The translations under genes and the position numbers were made by a program. Below, one piece after another: positions 34,337 through 43,396 of a DNA stretch of 64,000 nucleotides. Each line of letters opens with the position of its first letter. Position 1 is the stretch's first letter. This DNA is from Cohnella silvisoli (GTDB taxonomy: Bacteria; Bacillota; Bacilli; Paenibacillales; Paenibacillaceae), in assembly GCF_021190915.1 (NCBI RefSeq), contig NZ_JAIOAP010000002.1:558001-622000 (forward strand), read 5' to 3'. The notes beneath the pieces are model-generated. The model worked only from the letters and a program-made list of their open reading frames with translations. It was not told the origin of the DNA and did no database searches.

Positions 34337-36154
34337 ATGCTTTCCAGACTCAGCTTCCATAATAAAATCTTCATCTACTATTCAACTTTAATCATTTTCA
34401 TTTTATTTGCCATAACGGCATTATTCTATTCTTATATTTCTAACCTATTGCAAAATAATGCAGCATTAGGGATGTCGCAAACAATTGATAAGATCTCTTC
34501 AAGTCTTGATGCCATGATTAAAGAAATTGATACAGTATCCACTCAGGTTTTATACAATGAAGACATTCAAAACGTATTAATGGATGCCTATGATAACGAG
34601 AATAACCTTCCTAATTTCTTTGACATTGATCTCGCTTCCGCCAAAAAAACAAGAGCTACCCTTGTATCCATTAACAGTCCTAAAACCAATGTCAGAAGAA
34701 TCGGCATATTTAATGAAAAAGGCAGCTTCATTTCTGTAGGGACCGCATCGCAGAGTCCGATGGAATTCGGAAAAACCATTACTTTTAATGATTGGTATGA
34801 TAAAATCATAAACTCCCCTACTAAAAGCATACTTCTCCCCCCCCATAAGGATAATTGGAGTGACATCCATGATGAAACAATGGTTATATCTCTTGTAAGG
34901 GAGATCCTGTCCACCTACGGTGCCTTCAATCATCTGGGGTATGTGGAAGTACAGCAACCTTACTCCAAGCTTGAAGAAATAGGCAAGGATAATAATGAAC
35001 GCATGCATATTCTCGTTCTGGATGAAGAAGGAAGTGTCATCTATCCGATTAGGCATTACACCCAAGCACAGATAGCTCATTATTTAGAAATAACAGATGA
35101 ATCGGGAAAGATTATCAAGCGGCCTTGGGATGGTGTGGAGGAGCTCATTTATTCGAAGCACTCCTCGTATACCCAGTGGACGACTTTTGTCATGCAGCCC
35201 AAGAAGGATTTTATGTCCCCGGTATATTTCCTCAGAAATATTCTACTATTGTCTGGTTTTATCCTTATCGCACTTACACTGCTTATTATCCATTTTATTA
35301 CGAAAAGCCTAACAGCGCCCATTAAAGAAATGCGTAAGCTCGTCAAAGAGCTTTCTTTGGACAATATCCAAATTAGCTTAAGCGGGAAAACCAGAAATAA
35401 TGAGGTTTATCTATTAAACAAAGCATTCAATCAAACCCTGATTCGCCTTAAAGAATCGATGGATCAAACGGTGCAGGCACGTGCCGGGGAAGTCCATGCC
35501 CATATGCTGGCTTTGCAGGCACAGATTAACCCTCATTTTCTTTATAATACTTTGATGAGTATCAGTGCAGCGGGTCAGGAAGCCGGGAGCCGCAAAATCA
35601 TGCTTATGTGCTCCCAGCTCTCCTACATGATGAGATATGCGGCTTCCTTCCAGAAATCTACTGTTACTTTATCGGATGAGCTTCAGCATGCCGAAAGTTA
35701 TCTAAAACTGATGAAATTCAGATATGAAGATTGGCTGGACTATTCGATCCGAGTCGATGAGCGCCTGGGGGATATTCAGGTACCGAAGTTGATTATACAG
35801 CCTGTAATTGAAAATTGTTTCACTCATGCGTTTAAAGACGCATCTCCCCCGTTTCGCATCCAAATCCATGTATACTTTAAGGAGAACTCTTGGTTCATCC
35901 AGGTTAAGGATAACGGCAAGGGGTTTGATCCAGAGAGTATTAAAATCATTCAGCTCAATCTGGAAAAATATAAAATCGATTTAGAATCAGGCAAAAGATT
36001 TGATGATTTGCAAGTCGGAGGACTTGGTTTGAATAACATCTATATTAGACTCATGCTATTATATGGGACCGGTGCTATCTTCGATATCAGGAACAATGCG
36101 TACGCGGGTGGGATTATCACATTGGGCGGAGATTGGAAGGAGGATCTTCAATGA
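34337..36154 (+). CDS. YesM-like sensor histidine kinase
   Basis: Membrane kinase of the LytS/YesM class. One transmembrane helix at ~10-32, a large extracellular sensor (to ~295), a second helix at ~300-320, a HAMP segment, and the phospho-acceptor His400 in QAQINPHFLYNTL. The ATPase domain shows QPVIENCFTHAF (N box), DNGKGFD and GLGLNNI. ATG 34337 lies behind AAAGG. Its end overlaps the response-regulator start by four bases. In B. subtilis the YesMN pair controls rhamnogalacturonan genes, and the context here is the same. Confidence 0.92.
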   Translation: MLSRLSFHNKIFIYYSTLIIFILFAITALFYSYISNLLQNNAALGMSQTIDKISSSLDAMIKEIDTVSTQVLYNEDIQNVLMDAYDNENNLPNFFDIDLASAKKTRATLVSINSPKTNVRRIGIFNEKGSFISVGTASQSPMEFGKTITFNDWYDKIINSPTKSILLPPHKDNWSDIHDETMVISLVREILSTYGAFNHLGYVEVQQPYSKLEEIGKDNNERMHILVLDEEGSVIYPIRHYTQAQIAHYLEITDESGKIIKRPWDGVEELIYSKHSSYTQWTTFVMQPKKDFMSPVYFLRNILLLSGFILIALTLLIIHFITKSLTAPIKEMRKLVKELSLDNIQISLSGKTRNNEVYLLNKAFNQTLIRLKESMDQTVQARAGEVHAHMLALQAQINPHFLYNTLMSISAAGQEAGSRKIMLMCSQLSYMMRYAASFQKSTVTLSDELQHAESYLKLMKFRYEDWLDYSIRVDERLGDIQVPKLIIQPVIENCFTHAFKDASPPFRIQIHVYFKENSWFIQVKDNGKGFDPESIKIIQLNLEKYKIDLESGKRFDDLQVGGLGLNNIYIRLMLLYGTGAIFDIRNNAYAGGIITLGGDWKEDLQ

Positions 36155-37707
36155 TAATTAATGTTTATGTATGCGAGGATGAACCTTTTATTATGCGTTC
36201 TTTAAAGCTGTTAATCGAACAGAGCCACTCGAATTATCGAATTATTGGTGAAGCCTATAATGGTCTTGAAGCGTATGAAGAGATCAAACGTCTGAAGCCG
36301 GATGTCGTATTCACGGATATTCGCATGCCCGGTATGGATGGCCTTGCATTGCTCAGCAAGCTTAATGAAGAACATTATGAATTTACCCCTGTCCTAATAA
36401 GCGGTTATCAGGATTTCGAATACGCTAAAACAGCAATCAAGCTGCACGTTTATGATTACATCTTAAAGCCCGTATCTCCCGAGTCCTTTGAAGAACTGTT
36501 AATAAGCATTCACGCCAGGCTTGAATCCACAATACGAACCAGGCAACTGTCCATAATCAACCAGATGGTTACTAATATTTCTTACAAGAATGGAAAAGTA
36601 GCAGACTTCTTTAAGTATGCTGGGTACTATTATATGTTTCTTTGCGCGGGCTCTTATTGTACTTTTACATACCCTTGGATTACACCTTCATTAGAGTTTT
36701 GGCTGAAAAACGATTTGGAAGCAGTAGCCACTCAACGATTAAACGATATAGATGCAAGTATATGGGTAATAAATGGCAAGCATGAGAACGAAAAAATAAT
36801 TGTAATGGGGACAAATCAAACAAATCACTCAGAGATCAGTGAATGGATGAGGCATCTGCACGAGCAGTTAAATACCTCAGGCTTTCCACTAACATCCATT
36901 TACAGCTTCTCAGGCAGCAAAATTGAAGATATCGGTCCAGCCATCCAAACGGCAAGAATCGTGTTGAACAAACACATTGTGTTTGCTCAGTCCAGCTTCC
37001 TGCTTCTAAACACCTCAATTACTGTCGAAAATCAGGATGATCACGGCAAGCTTCTGAGTGCTGACACGGAAAAGCTTCTGGTTGCCTATATTCAGCACAA
37101 ACAACTTTATGCATTGAAGAGGGAGCTCAAAAAGTTACTTGAGAAATGTCTGTTACGAACATGCAGGCAGATTAGTCTAGAGCATTTACTGAAGAGCATT
37201 TGCGAGCTTTTTAAAAAGAATATAGATTTTCTTTCAGAAAAACGAGCCATCGAAATCGATATGGAAATCAACGAATTAATTTGCAACTCTATCTCTTACA
37301 AAGCCATATATGAAGGAATGGCGTTTATTATGGAAAGCCTGCTTGCTTCCGACTATGCCAAAGCCAAAGAGAGCGACCACGAAAAGCTCTCTGGCCTAAT
37401 TGAACACTACATTGAGGAAAACTATTCCAACACGATCAATCTACAGTCCCTATCCCTTATATTCGGCATTGTGCCCTCTTATCTCAGTAAAATATTTAAA
37501 AGCTATAAAGGCAAATCGCCCAGCGATTATATCATTGAGCTCAGAGTCGAGAAAGCCAAAGAACTTCTGAAAAGTAAACCCATGATTGCACTGAAAGATA
37601 TTGCAGTAACGGTCGGCTTTAACGACCAGTTCTATTTCAGCAAGGTATTCAAAACCATTACCGCCCAAAGTCCGTCCGAATTCAGGAAGAATACGACTTC
37701 AATATGA
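36151..37707 (+). CDS. YesN-like response regulator, AraC-type
   Basis: Receiver domain at residues 1-120 (acidic pair ED, phospho-acceptor Asp in VVFTDIRMPGMDG, Lys in ILKPVSPES), a ~280-residue linker, then an AraC DNA-binding domain (LQSLSLIFGIVPSYLSKIFKSYKGKSPSDYI and IALKDIAVTVGFNDQFYFSKVFKTITAQSPSEFR). ATG 36151 behind GGAGG overlaps the kinase stop (ATGA), so the two are translated together. 518 residues. Probable activator of the importer operon and of the beta-helix gene through the shared upstream motif. Ended by a bidirectional terminator. Confidence 0.92.
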   Translation: MIINVYVCEDEPFIMRSLKLLIEQSHSNYRIIGEAYNGLEAYEEIKRLKPDVVFTDIRMPGMDGLALLSKLNEEHYEFTPVLISGYQDFEYAKTAIKLHVYDYILKPVSPESFEELLISIHARLESTIRTRQLSIINQMVTNISYKNGKVADFFKYAGYYYMFLCAGSYCTFTYPWITPSLEFWLKNDLEAVATQRLNDIDASIWVINGKHENEKIIVMGTNQTNHSEISEWMRHLHEQLNTSGFPLTSIYSFSGSKIEDIGPAIQTARIVLNKHIVFAQSSFLLLNTSITVENQDDHGKLLSADTEKLLVAYIQHKQLYALKRELKKLLEKCLLRTCRQISLEHLLKSICELFKKNIDFLSEKRAIEIDMEINELICNSISYKAIYEGMAFIMESLLASDYAKAKESDHEKLSGLIEHYIEENYSNTINLQSLSLIFGIVPSYLSKIFKSYKGKSPSDYIIELRVEKAKELLKSKPMIALKDIAVTVGFNDQFYFSKVFKTITAQSPSEFRKNTTSI

Positions 37708-37729
37708 TTTGTGTTTTTGAAAAGCCGAC

Positions 37730-37768
37730 AAAAAGGAAGATCCTCGTTATTGGAGGATCTTCCTTTTT
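37730..37768. terminator. Bidirectional terminator between converging genes
   Basis: AAAAAGGAAGATCCTC (37730-37745) pairs with GAGGATCTTCCTTTTT (37753-37768), with T-runs readable on both strands. Confidence 0.9.
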
Positions 37769-37799
37769 CGATGCCATGTCAGTCGATTCGAAGATATCT

Positions 37800-40700
37800 C
37801 TATCTGATATCGAACCAATCGAAATCCGCGTTTGGCCCTCCGGATCCTCCCATATTAAGGAGTCCTACATAAGTTCCTATCAATCCAGATAGCGTGGTCT
37901 GAGCGAGAAAGCTCCAGGTTTCGCTGCCATCCGTATTGTAGTACGAGGAATAGGTCGCTCCTGACTTGACCAGTTTCAGATAGACAGTGGTTGTCGTCAC
38001 ATTATCCAATTGATACTTATCGGTGAATACGCCTCCGATTTCCTGTTGGAACAAGATCCGATTGGATATCGTATTCGCTCGGACCAGCTTCAGATAGCTG
38101 TCGTCATCCTGATAAACGATAAGCCCTGCCTGCTGGTTGCTGCCAATGGGGTTATAACTCAGCTTCGTCTTCATGGTCCAATCGCCGCCTGGTGCACTGC
38201 GGAGCAGCAGGTTTTTGGCCGTATTGGGCGTTTGATAAAGCTCTCCAGCCTGCGCCGCGATCCGAACTGCTCCCGGACTGGCGGTAAGGCTCCATTTGGT
38301 CGAATCCTCCCATTTCCAGCTCCAAGCACTATCCAGCACACTATTATTGAAGTCATCTGTGTAGATAGGAGGGGTCCCATCGTCAAACCAGTCGAAGTCG
38401 GCGTTCGGTCCAGTCGGGCCTCCATAGCTCATCAAACCAAATTTGGTAATACCCGAATCCAAATTGGCCGTTGTCTGATAAAGCAGCGTCCACGACTCTC
38501 CTCCGTCTGTATTGTAATAAGCCGTATAACTCATGCCCGACTTAACAAGCATCAAATAAACCGTTGTGGCGGTTACGCCGTTCAGATAATAAGTATCCGT
38601 AAAAACGCCTCCAGCCTCCTGCTGCAGCAATATCCGGTTGGATGCCGTATAAGCTCTCACCAGCTTAAGATAATTATTATCATCCTGATAAACGATCAGT
38701 CCCGCCTGCTGATTACCTGTTGTCGGGTTAAAGCTAACCTTGGTTTTGATCGTCCAATCCGCAGTGGAAGGCCTTTTGAGCAACAAATTCTTCGCTGTAT
38801 TGGTCGTTTGATACAGCTCTCCGGGCTGTACGCCTATCCGCATGGAGCCAGCGCTGGACGTAAGACTCCATTTGGCATTGTCTTCCCTGATCCAGGACCA
38901 CATTCTGGTGTTCAGTGCCTGCCCCTCGAACTCTTCCGTTTTTTGCGATTTGCGAATATCAAACCAATCAAAATCAGCAGATGGCCCAGTTGGTCCACCG
39001 TAGCTGATGAGGCCAACCTTGGTATTGTTCAACCCGCTGATTGTGGTCTGGGCAAGCAGTATCCACGTTTCGCTGCCATCAGTATTGTAATATGCCGTAT
39101 AAGTCGTTCCCAATTTAGCGATCTTGAGAAATACGGTCGTAGCGGTTACACCAAGCAATTCATAGGTGTTATCGAAGGTTCCGCCTACTTCCTTTTGGAA
39201 GGAAATTCGGTTGGATGCGGTATAAGACCTTACCAGTTTGAGATAATTATTGTCGTCCTGATAAACAATCACCCCCGCTTGTTGGCCGGCTGTTGTGGGA
39301 TTGAAGGCAAGCTTGACCTTCATCGTCCAATCTCCGTCCGGTGCATTCCGCAGAAGGATATTCTTGGCATCGTTCGTCGTCTGGTACAGCTCGCCCGGTT
39401 GAGTGCTAATCTGCATCGAACCCGGATTTGCCGTGAGGCTCCACTTGGTGCTGTCCTGCCTTACCCAGCTCCACATACTGTTCAGTGTACTGGTGCTGAA
39501 ATCATCATGTAAATCCGAAGTGGTGACAGAGGTGGACATAGGAATGGCTGCAGCGCTTGACGCTCCTGTCAGCACCTGTAATTTGTCTACAGCAAGCCAG
39601 TCGAAAGAGCTGGTCGAATTGCCATCTACGACTTGAAAATATACCGGTGTGCCGGCATAAGCGGAAGTATCCCACTCATACGGAGTAAAGGAATCACTCT
39701 GTGGCGGTCTGGCGACGAACAGAATCACATTGTCCGACGCTCTGCGCAAATAATAATAAGAATTATTTTGCAGCACCGTACCGTCCCATCCTGCTCTCAA
39801 GAAGGATAGCTTGAGCCCGGCGTTGAAATTGGCCGAGGTTAATGTTCCGGTCGCAGCTCCGCCGCTAGATGAATCGCCCCAATAGCCCCCGTCCCATGCG
39901 CTTAATCCGTAATGCCTGACAGTAAACGGCATACTGCCGAACGCACTCCCACTGGTTGTCCAATTGGTGAAAAGGCCTGTTTCAAATCCGGCATTACTGA
40001 AGGCGTCTATTTTGCCATAGAAGTTATTATAGGCTTTAAACTCTTTAATAATCGGCTCTCCGCTGGTTGTGGATTTCACATACAGCCTAATCTTGCTGGA
40101 CAATCTGCCGGGAAAAGGCATGTTATTGGTATAGATGGACGAGCCAATTGTTTTGCCAGTATACATATCACGCCATAAAGAAGTAGAGGAATCCCAATAT
40201 TGCAGATAGAACCGGCTGATCGAAGAGGAAGCATCTTCTTCAATCACGATTTTATCCACCATTCGGGCTGTTCCGAAATCCAACTGTATCCACTGGTCCG
40301 ATGCCGTACCCGAAGCGCTTCGCCATGAGGTCGATGAGCTTCCGTCATTGGCATTGGATGCCGTAGAGCCGGAATAAGTAGTGGATGCCGTGGCTGTTGC
40401 ACTTAATGCCAAATTCAAACCATTCGTTTCCGAAGAGATATCCCCAACGAAGGTATCTTTGAGCACAAGCGATTCCGTGCTGGTTGAGGACAAGGGAACG
40501 CCTGTTCTTGGATATAATCGGCTGTTATAGAATACAAAGGAGCCATGCTCATTGAGAACCATATCACCCAGCGGAGCTTGGATTGGAGCCGGATTGATCA
40601 TATCATTGTACAAGACACTGTTATCCATGATGAAATTCTGGTCGGGCTTGCCACCGCTTTCCAGAATACCAAACCCGTCATTGTGGTGAATGAGCACACG

Positions 40701-41654
40701 GGTAAATCGGCAATTGTGGCAATCATTGATATCCATCCCATCGCCGTCCATGGGGCTTGCATTTCTTTGGTTGTACGCTGTTTCAAGATCGGACACATCA
40801 ATATTCTTGTTTCCGTAAAAAGCGAAATTAGCTGGACCATTGTCTACTGTCATACCGTTATTGAAAAACTTCACGTTTTTCATGGAGCCGCCATCCGTAT
40901 TCAAGAAAGACATCTGCATGAAAAGGCCGTCTTCAAACACACTATCGGAAACGTTTACATTTTTGAATGCATATCCATTATTGCCGCTGCCTCCGAATTC
41001 CCAGTGGATGCCCCCTCCCATATTGCGTGCATAAATATTGTTGAAGGTCAAACCATCCAGAACCGGGTTCAACGGGTGATTGCCGGGTGTGACATAGGTA
41101 TAGAAGCCTCTCGCCGCCTTCTGGGGCCAATAAGTGGGGTCGTACTCCGCGTAAGGAGAATCGGTGAAGCTTACATTTTGAATCGTAATATCTTTATTCA
41201 ACCCAGTCTCGAATTCCATCATTATGCCATTCCACATTTGACGGAAATCAATATTCTGAATGATCCAATGACTCAGATCCTTCATATAAATTCCGATATC
41301 TCCGTTAAAGTTATAATTTGTGCGCTGAATGAGCGGCCTGCTTCCGCTTCCGTAAGAGCTTAACTGAATAACATTGCCGTCTGCTCCGTTTCCGTGCAGT
41401 GTCAATTGTTCATTCCACGTATCGCCACTTTTCAGCAGCAACTTGTCGCCTGGTTGGTAAGTGATCGTTGAAGCTTTGGCGAGGGTTTTCCACGGTGTCG
41501 ATGAGCTTGTTCCATTGTTGGTATCGTTCCCTCCCGACTGGCTGACATAATAGATGGCTCCTGCTGCATAGGCGGTGCGTTCGGGTACGGAAACGAGCAG
41601 GATAGCAACCATAGCTGCAAAAAACATCATAACCATAATAAGCTTTACTTTCAT
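37800..41654 (-). CDS. Large secreted beta-helix (pectate-lyase-like) protein with carbohydrate-binding modules
   Basis: A signal peptide (MKVKLIMVMMFFAAMVAILL.., cut near AYAA) precedes a right-handed parallel beta-helix opening IYYVSQSGGNDTNNGTSSSTPWKTL and rich in INxxxV rungs (to ~400). Next come an F5/8C-type module (NLALSATATASTTYSGSTAS, NANDGSSSTSWRS; ~405-545), a further beta-sandwich, and three ~175-residue repeats each starting W-SW-R-D--KWSLT and ending GGP-GP-ADFDWFD. Beta-helix enzymes cut pectic polymers; no catalytic residues could be assigned. Start 41654 has GGAG eight bases upstream; ATGs at 41723 and 41738 are open too. About 1,284 residues. Probably feeds oligosaccharides to the adjacent importer. 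Confidence 0.85.
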   Translation of the reverse strand: MKVKLIMVMMFFAAMVAILLVSVPERTAYAAGAIYYVSQSGGNDTNNGTSSSTPWKTLAKASTITYQPGDKLLLKSGDTWNEQLTLHGNGADGNVIQLSSYGSGSRPLIQRTNYNFNGDIGIYMKDLSHWIIQNIDFRQMWNGIMMEFETGLNKDITIQNVSFTDSPYAEYDPTYWPQKAARGFYTYVTPGNHPLNPVLDGLTFNNIYARNMGGGIHWEFGGSGNNGYAFKNVNVSDSVFEDGLFMQMSFLNTDGGSMKNVKFFNNGMTVDNGPANFAFYGNKNIDVSDLETAYNQRNASPMDGDGMDINDCHNCRFTRVLIHHNDGFGILESGGKPDQNFIMDNSVLYNDMINPAPIQAPLGDMVLNEHGSFVFYNSRLYPRTGVPLSSTSTESLVLKDTFVGDISSETNGLNLALSATATASTTYSGSTASNANDGSSSTSWRSASGTASDQWIQLDFGTARMVDKIVIEEDASSSISRFYLQYWDSSTSLWRDMYTGKTIGSSIYTNNMPFPGRLSSKIRLYVKSTTSGEPIIKEFKAYNNFYGKIDAFSNAGFETGLFTNWTTSGSAFGSMPFTVRHYGLSAWDGGYWGDSSSGGAATGTLTSANFNAGLKLSFLRAGWDGTVLQNNSYYYLRRASDNVILFVARPPQSDSFTPYEWDTSAYAGTPVYFQVVDGNSTSSFDWLAVDKLQVLTGASSAAAIPMSTSVTTSDLHDDFSTSTLNSMWSWVRQDSTKWSLTANPGSMQISTQPGELYQTTNDAKNILLRNAPDGDWTMKVKLAFNPTTAGQQAGVIVYQDDNNYLKLVRSYTASNRISFQKEVGGTFDNTYELLGVTATTVFLKIAKLGTTYTAYYNTDGSETWILLAQTTISGLNNTKVGLISYGGPTGPSADFDWFDIRKSQKTEEFEGQALNTRMWSWIREDNAKWSLTSSAGSMRIGVQPGELYQTTNTAKNLLLKRPSTADWTIKTKVSFNPTTGNQQAGLIVYQDDNNYLKLVRAYTASNRILLQQEAGGVFTDTYYLNGVTATTVYLMLVKSGMSYTAYYNTDGGESWTLLYQTTANLDSGITKFGLMSYGGPTGPNADFDWFDDGTPPIYTDDFNNSVLDSAWSWKWEDSTKWSLTASPGAVRIAAQAGELYQTPNTAKNLLLRSAPGGDWTMKTKLSYNPIGSNQQAGLIVYQDDDSYLKLVRANTISNRILFQQEIGGVFTDKYQLDNVTTTTVYLKLVKSGATYSSYYNTDGSETWSFLAQTTLSGLIGTYVGLLNMGGSGGPNADFDWFDIR

Positions 41655-41753
41655 TTGAACTACTCCATTCTTTCGGATAGTAACCTGCATTATCGAATTC
41701 GATTCCCAAACATTTGGCTGCATTTCCTCCTTTCTCATTGCTGGAATTAAATT

Positions 41754-41768
41754 TGAAAGCGTTTCCGT
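41754..41768 (-). promoter_or_regulatory. cre-like catabolite site in the leader of the beta-helix gene
   Basis: TTGAAAGCGTTTCC (41753-41766) fits the CcpA site WTGNAANCGNWWNC, with the final A replaced by G. It lies between the predicted promoter and the start codon, a roadblock position typical of carbon-source repression. Confidence 0.5.
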
Positions 41769-41781
41769 TTATCACGGATAA

Positions 41782-41860
41782 GCTTATAACATGCTACTAG
41801 CACTGGGAATGTCAATTTATAAAAAACTCTTATGTAATTTACTAAAGTGTTCCTTAGGAC
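41782..41860 (-). promoter_or_regulatory. Promoter and upstream activator site of the beta-helix gene
   Basis: On the minus strand: TTGACA (41815-41810) as -35, TGTTAT (41792-41787) 17 bases on, overlapping GTTATAAG, and upstream the block CTTTAGTAAATTACATAA. It aligns without gaps for ~70 bases with 34172-34240 upstream of the importer operon, with the strongest identity in the -35 flank and the TATGTAAT-TACTAAAG block. Confidence 0.65.
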
Positions 41861-41868
41861 CCAACTGT

Positions 41869-42223
41869 GCTTGATTTAGGCTTGCCCCTTAGTGAAACAG
41901 TGGACTACAATTTCTTTAGAGCGGTTATAAACTTCGTTGAAGGGGATGTACCGTATCCTGCACTGAAAAACGTTATGACTAATAATCCGGATAGACACTC
42001 TCCAGAGCTAAATTTACCTGCACGGATTTGAAGCAGGGTAGATTGCATTGCTCTGGCCTTTTCGAGTCGACTGGGGCAGGCGGTACTCGTCATTCCAGAG
42101 ATATAAGGCAGTTTTCTCTTTTGTATCCACTTTGTCTAATGTTGTATCCGTCATGATTACGGTTCATCAAATGATTCTGAGATGATTCAAACGGTTGTTT
42201 CTGCATCATGTCGTATAAATAAA
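41869..42223. other. Intergenic stretch without recognisable gene
   Basis: Short open frames exist on both strands (e.g. minus 42093-41905, plus-strand frame reading LPLSETVDYNFFRAVINFVE) but none has a ribosome site or familiar motif. It may be decayed element DNA at the edge of the carbohydrate block. Confidence 0.4.
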
Positions 42224-42233
42224 AATCAAAAAA

Positions 42234-42262
42234 GCTCCTAAGATCAATTGTTCTTAAGAGCT
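42234..42262 (-). terminator. Terminator following the tRNA-Leu fragment
   Basis: On the minus strand GAGCTCTTAAGA pairs with TCTTAGGAGCTT, followed by a T-run (42234-42226). It is placed as the natural terminator of a tRNA gene ending at 42275. Confidence 0.7.
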
Positions 42263-42274
42263 CTATTTTGTTGG

Positions 42275-42335
42275 TGGTGCGCGTAGAGGGACTTGAACCC
42301 CCACGTCGTGAAACGCCAGATCCTAAGTCTGGCGT
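42275..42335 (-). pseudogene. tRNA-Leu (anticodon UAG) 3' fragment
   Basis: The minus strand carries a full anticodon arm (GCCAGACTTAGGATCTGGC, anticodon TAG at 42325-42323), a long variable region as in tRNA-Leu, the T-arm GGGGGTTCAAGTCCC, and the acceptor 3' strand ending CGCGCACCA at 42275. The acceptor 5' strand and D-arm are missing: beyond 42335 the sequence is unrelated. Such 3' halves are what tyrosine-recombinase elements leave at one attachment site when they integrate into tRNA genes. Confidence 0.85.
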
Positions 42336-42733
42336 GGCCTTTTGAAAAGTTGCAAAGCTTTCTTTGCGTTTCTGTTCAAACACGACTATGCACTGGTTAA
42401 TATCGCGGAAAAACTGGTTTTAGTTAGAGCGCCGAACCCCTATTGCTCTTTTGACCAAGTCAGAATTAAATATTCGGTTCACTTTAACGATTGAAGGTTT
42501 CAGCAACAGCTTTGCTGGCATGAAGTCAAACTATAATCAGTGGAAAGCGTAGCTCCTGATGAAGTAATCATCATGCAGATAACCTGACGGGTTTCCCGCT
42601 GACTCTCCTCTGAAGACATAATCCCAACTGATCAACATCCTCTTGAAGACGACTATTAAGATCAAGAAACACTTGAAGGGGGTCACTCGAATCGCAAGTG
42701 CCATATGGGGTAATTTCTGCTTGATTTTGACAT
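42336..42733. other. Intergenic DNA with a startless open frame
   Basis: On the minus strand 42730-42571 an open frame of about 53 codons (QNQAEITPYGTCDSSDPLQV, FLDLNSRLQEDVDQLGLCLQ..) ends in TGA but has no start codon and no recognised family; it may be a gene remnant. Nothing else is seen here. Confidence 0.35.
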
Positions 42734-43396
42734 TTATTTAAACAAACCCTTCTCCTTCGCTTGCTGCGCCGCTTCCTTAGATCCTTTGGACCCTAGCTTC
42801 TTTAGAATATGATTAATATGGTTTTTGATTGTACGGATCGATACGACCAGATGTCCGGCCATCTCCGATTGGGAGTAACCCTTATCGATAAGCTTAAGCA
42901 GCTCTAGCTCGGACGGCGTAATTAAATCTTGCATCGTTTTGACTTCGAATTCCCGCTCCAGCCGTTTCAACCGACGAAATTCCTCACGCATCTTCTCCGC
43001 TGCGGCCGGGCTGATCGGAGATTCCCGGCGAGCGGCGGCTTTGATTGCTTCCGGCAAAGCTTCGAAATGCGATTTAATTTGATAATCGATCGCTCCCGCC
43101 TGGAACGAACGGAAGATTAGATCCTTCTCTTCCATCGAAGTCAGCATGATGACTCGAGCGCCGGTCGATACCGCCACCTCTTCGGCCAGCGTAATTCCTG
43201 CCGGAACCCCGTCCAGCATAATATCCATCAATACGACGTCCGCCGTGTTTGCTTCGTCTAAGAGGCCTTGCCTTACGTCATCTGGATTGCCAGCCGTATA
43301 AGTAACTTCGATTCCCGACTGTCCGTTCAAATAAGCGCTTAAGCCGCGAAGCCAGTCCCTGTCGTCTTCAACGATCCAGACTTGGATGTTATCCAT
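42734..43396 (-). CDS. NarL/LuxR-type response regulator
   Basis: Receiver domain with acidic pair (VEDDRDW), phospho-acceptor Asp in VVLMDIMLDG, Thr in IMLTSMEE and the conserved Lys in YQIKSHFE; then a LuxR helix-turn-helix (LITPSELELLKLIDKGYSQSEMAGHLVVSIRTIKNHINHILKKLGSKG). ATG 43396 has GGAGAG upstream and overlaps the kinase end by eight bases. 220 residues. Acts with the upstream membrane kinase; targets unknown, the esterase of the same operon being a candidate. Confidence 0.9.
   Translation of the reverse strand: MDNIQVWIVEDDRDWLRGLSAYLNGQSGIEVTYTAGNPDDVRQGLLDEANTADVVLMDIMLDGVPAGITLAEEVAVSTGARVIMLTSMEEKDLIFRSFQAGAIDYQIKSHFEALPEAIKAAARRESPISPAAAEKMREEFRRLKRLEREFEVKTMQDLITPSELELLKLIDKGYSQSEMAGHLVVSIRTIKNHINHILKKLGSKGSKEAAQQAKEKGLFK

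Noticed and set aside
38010..39512. A 500-codon plus-strand open frame inside the beta-helix gene
   Set aside because: It lies antisense to three tandem coding modules, has no ribosome site, and its peptide is repetitive only because the sense strand is; a shadow frame.
40545..41363. A 272-codon plus-strand frame antisense to the beta-helix domain
   Set aside because: Shadow of the INxxxV beta-helix repeats; no start signal and no family features.
41905..42093. Recombinase or transposase fragment next to the tRNA remnant
   Set aside because: The 62-codon minus-strand frame carries no recognisable recombinase motif; left as unexplained DNA.
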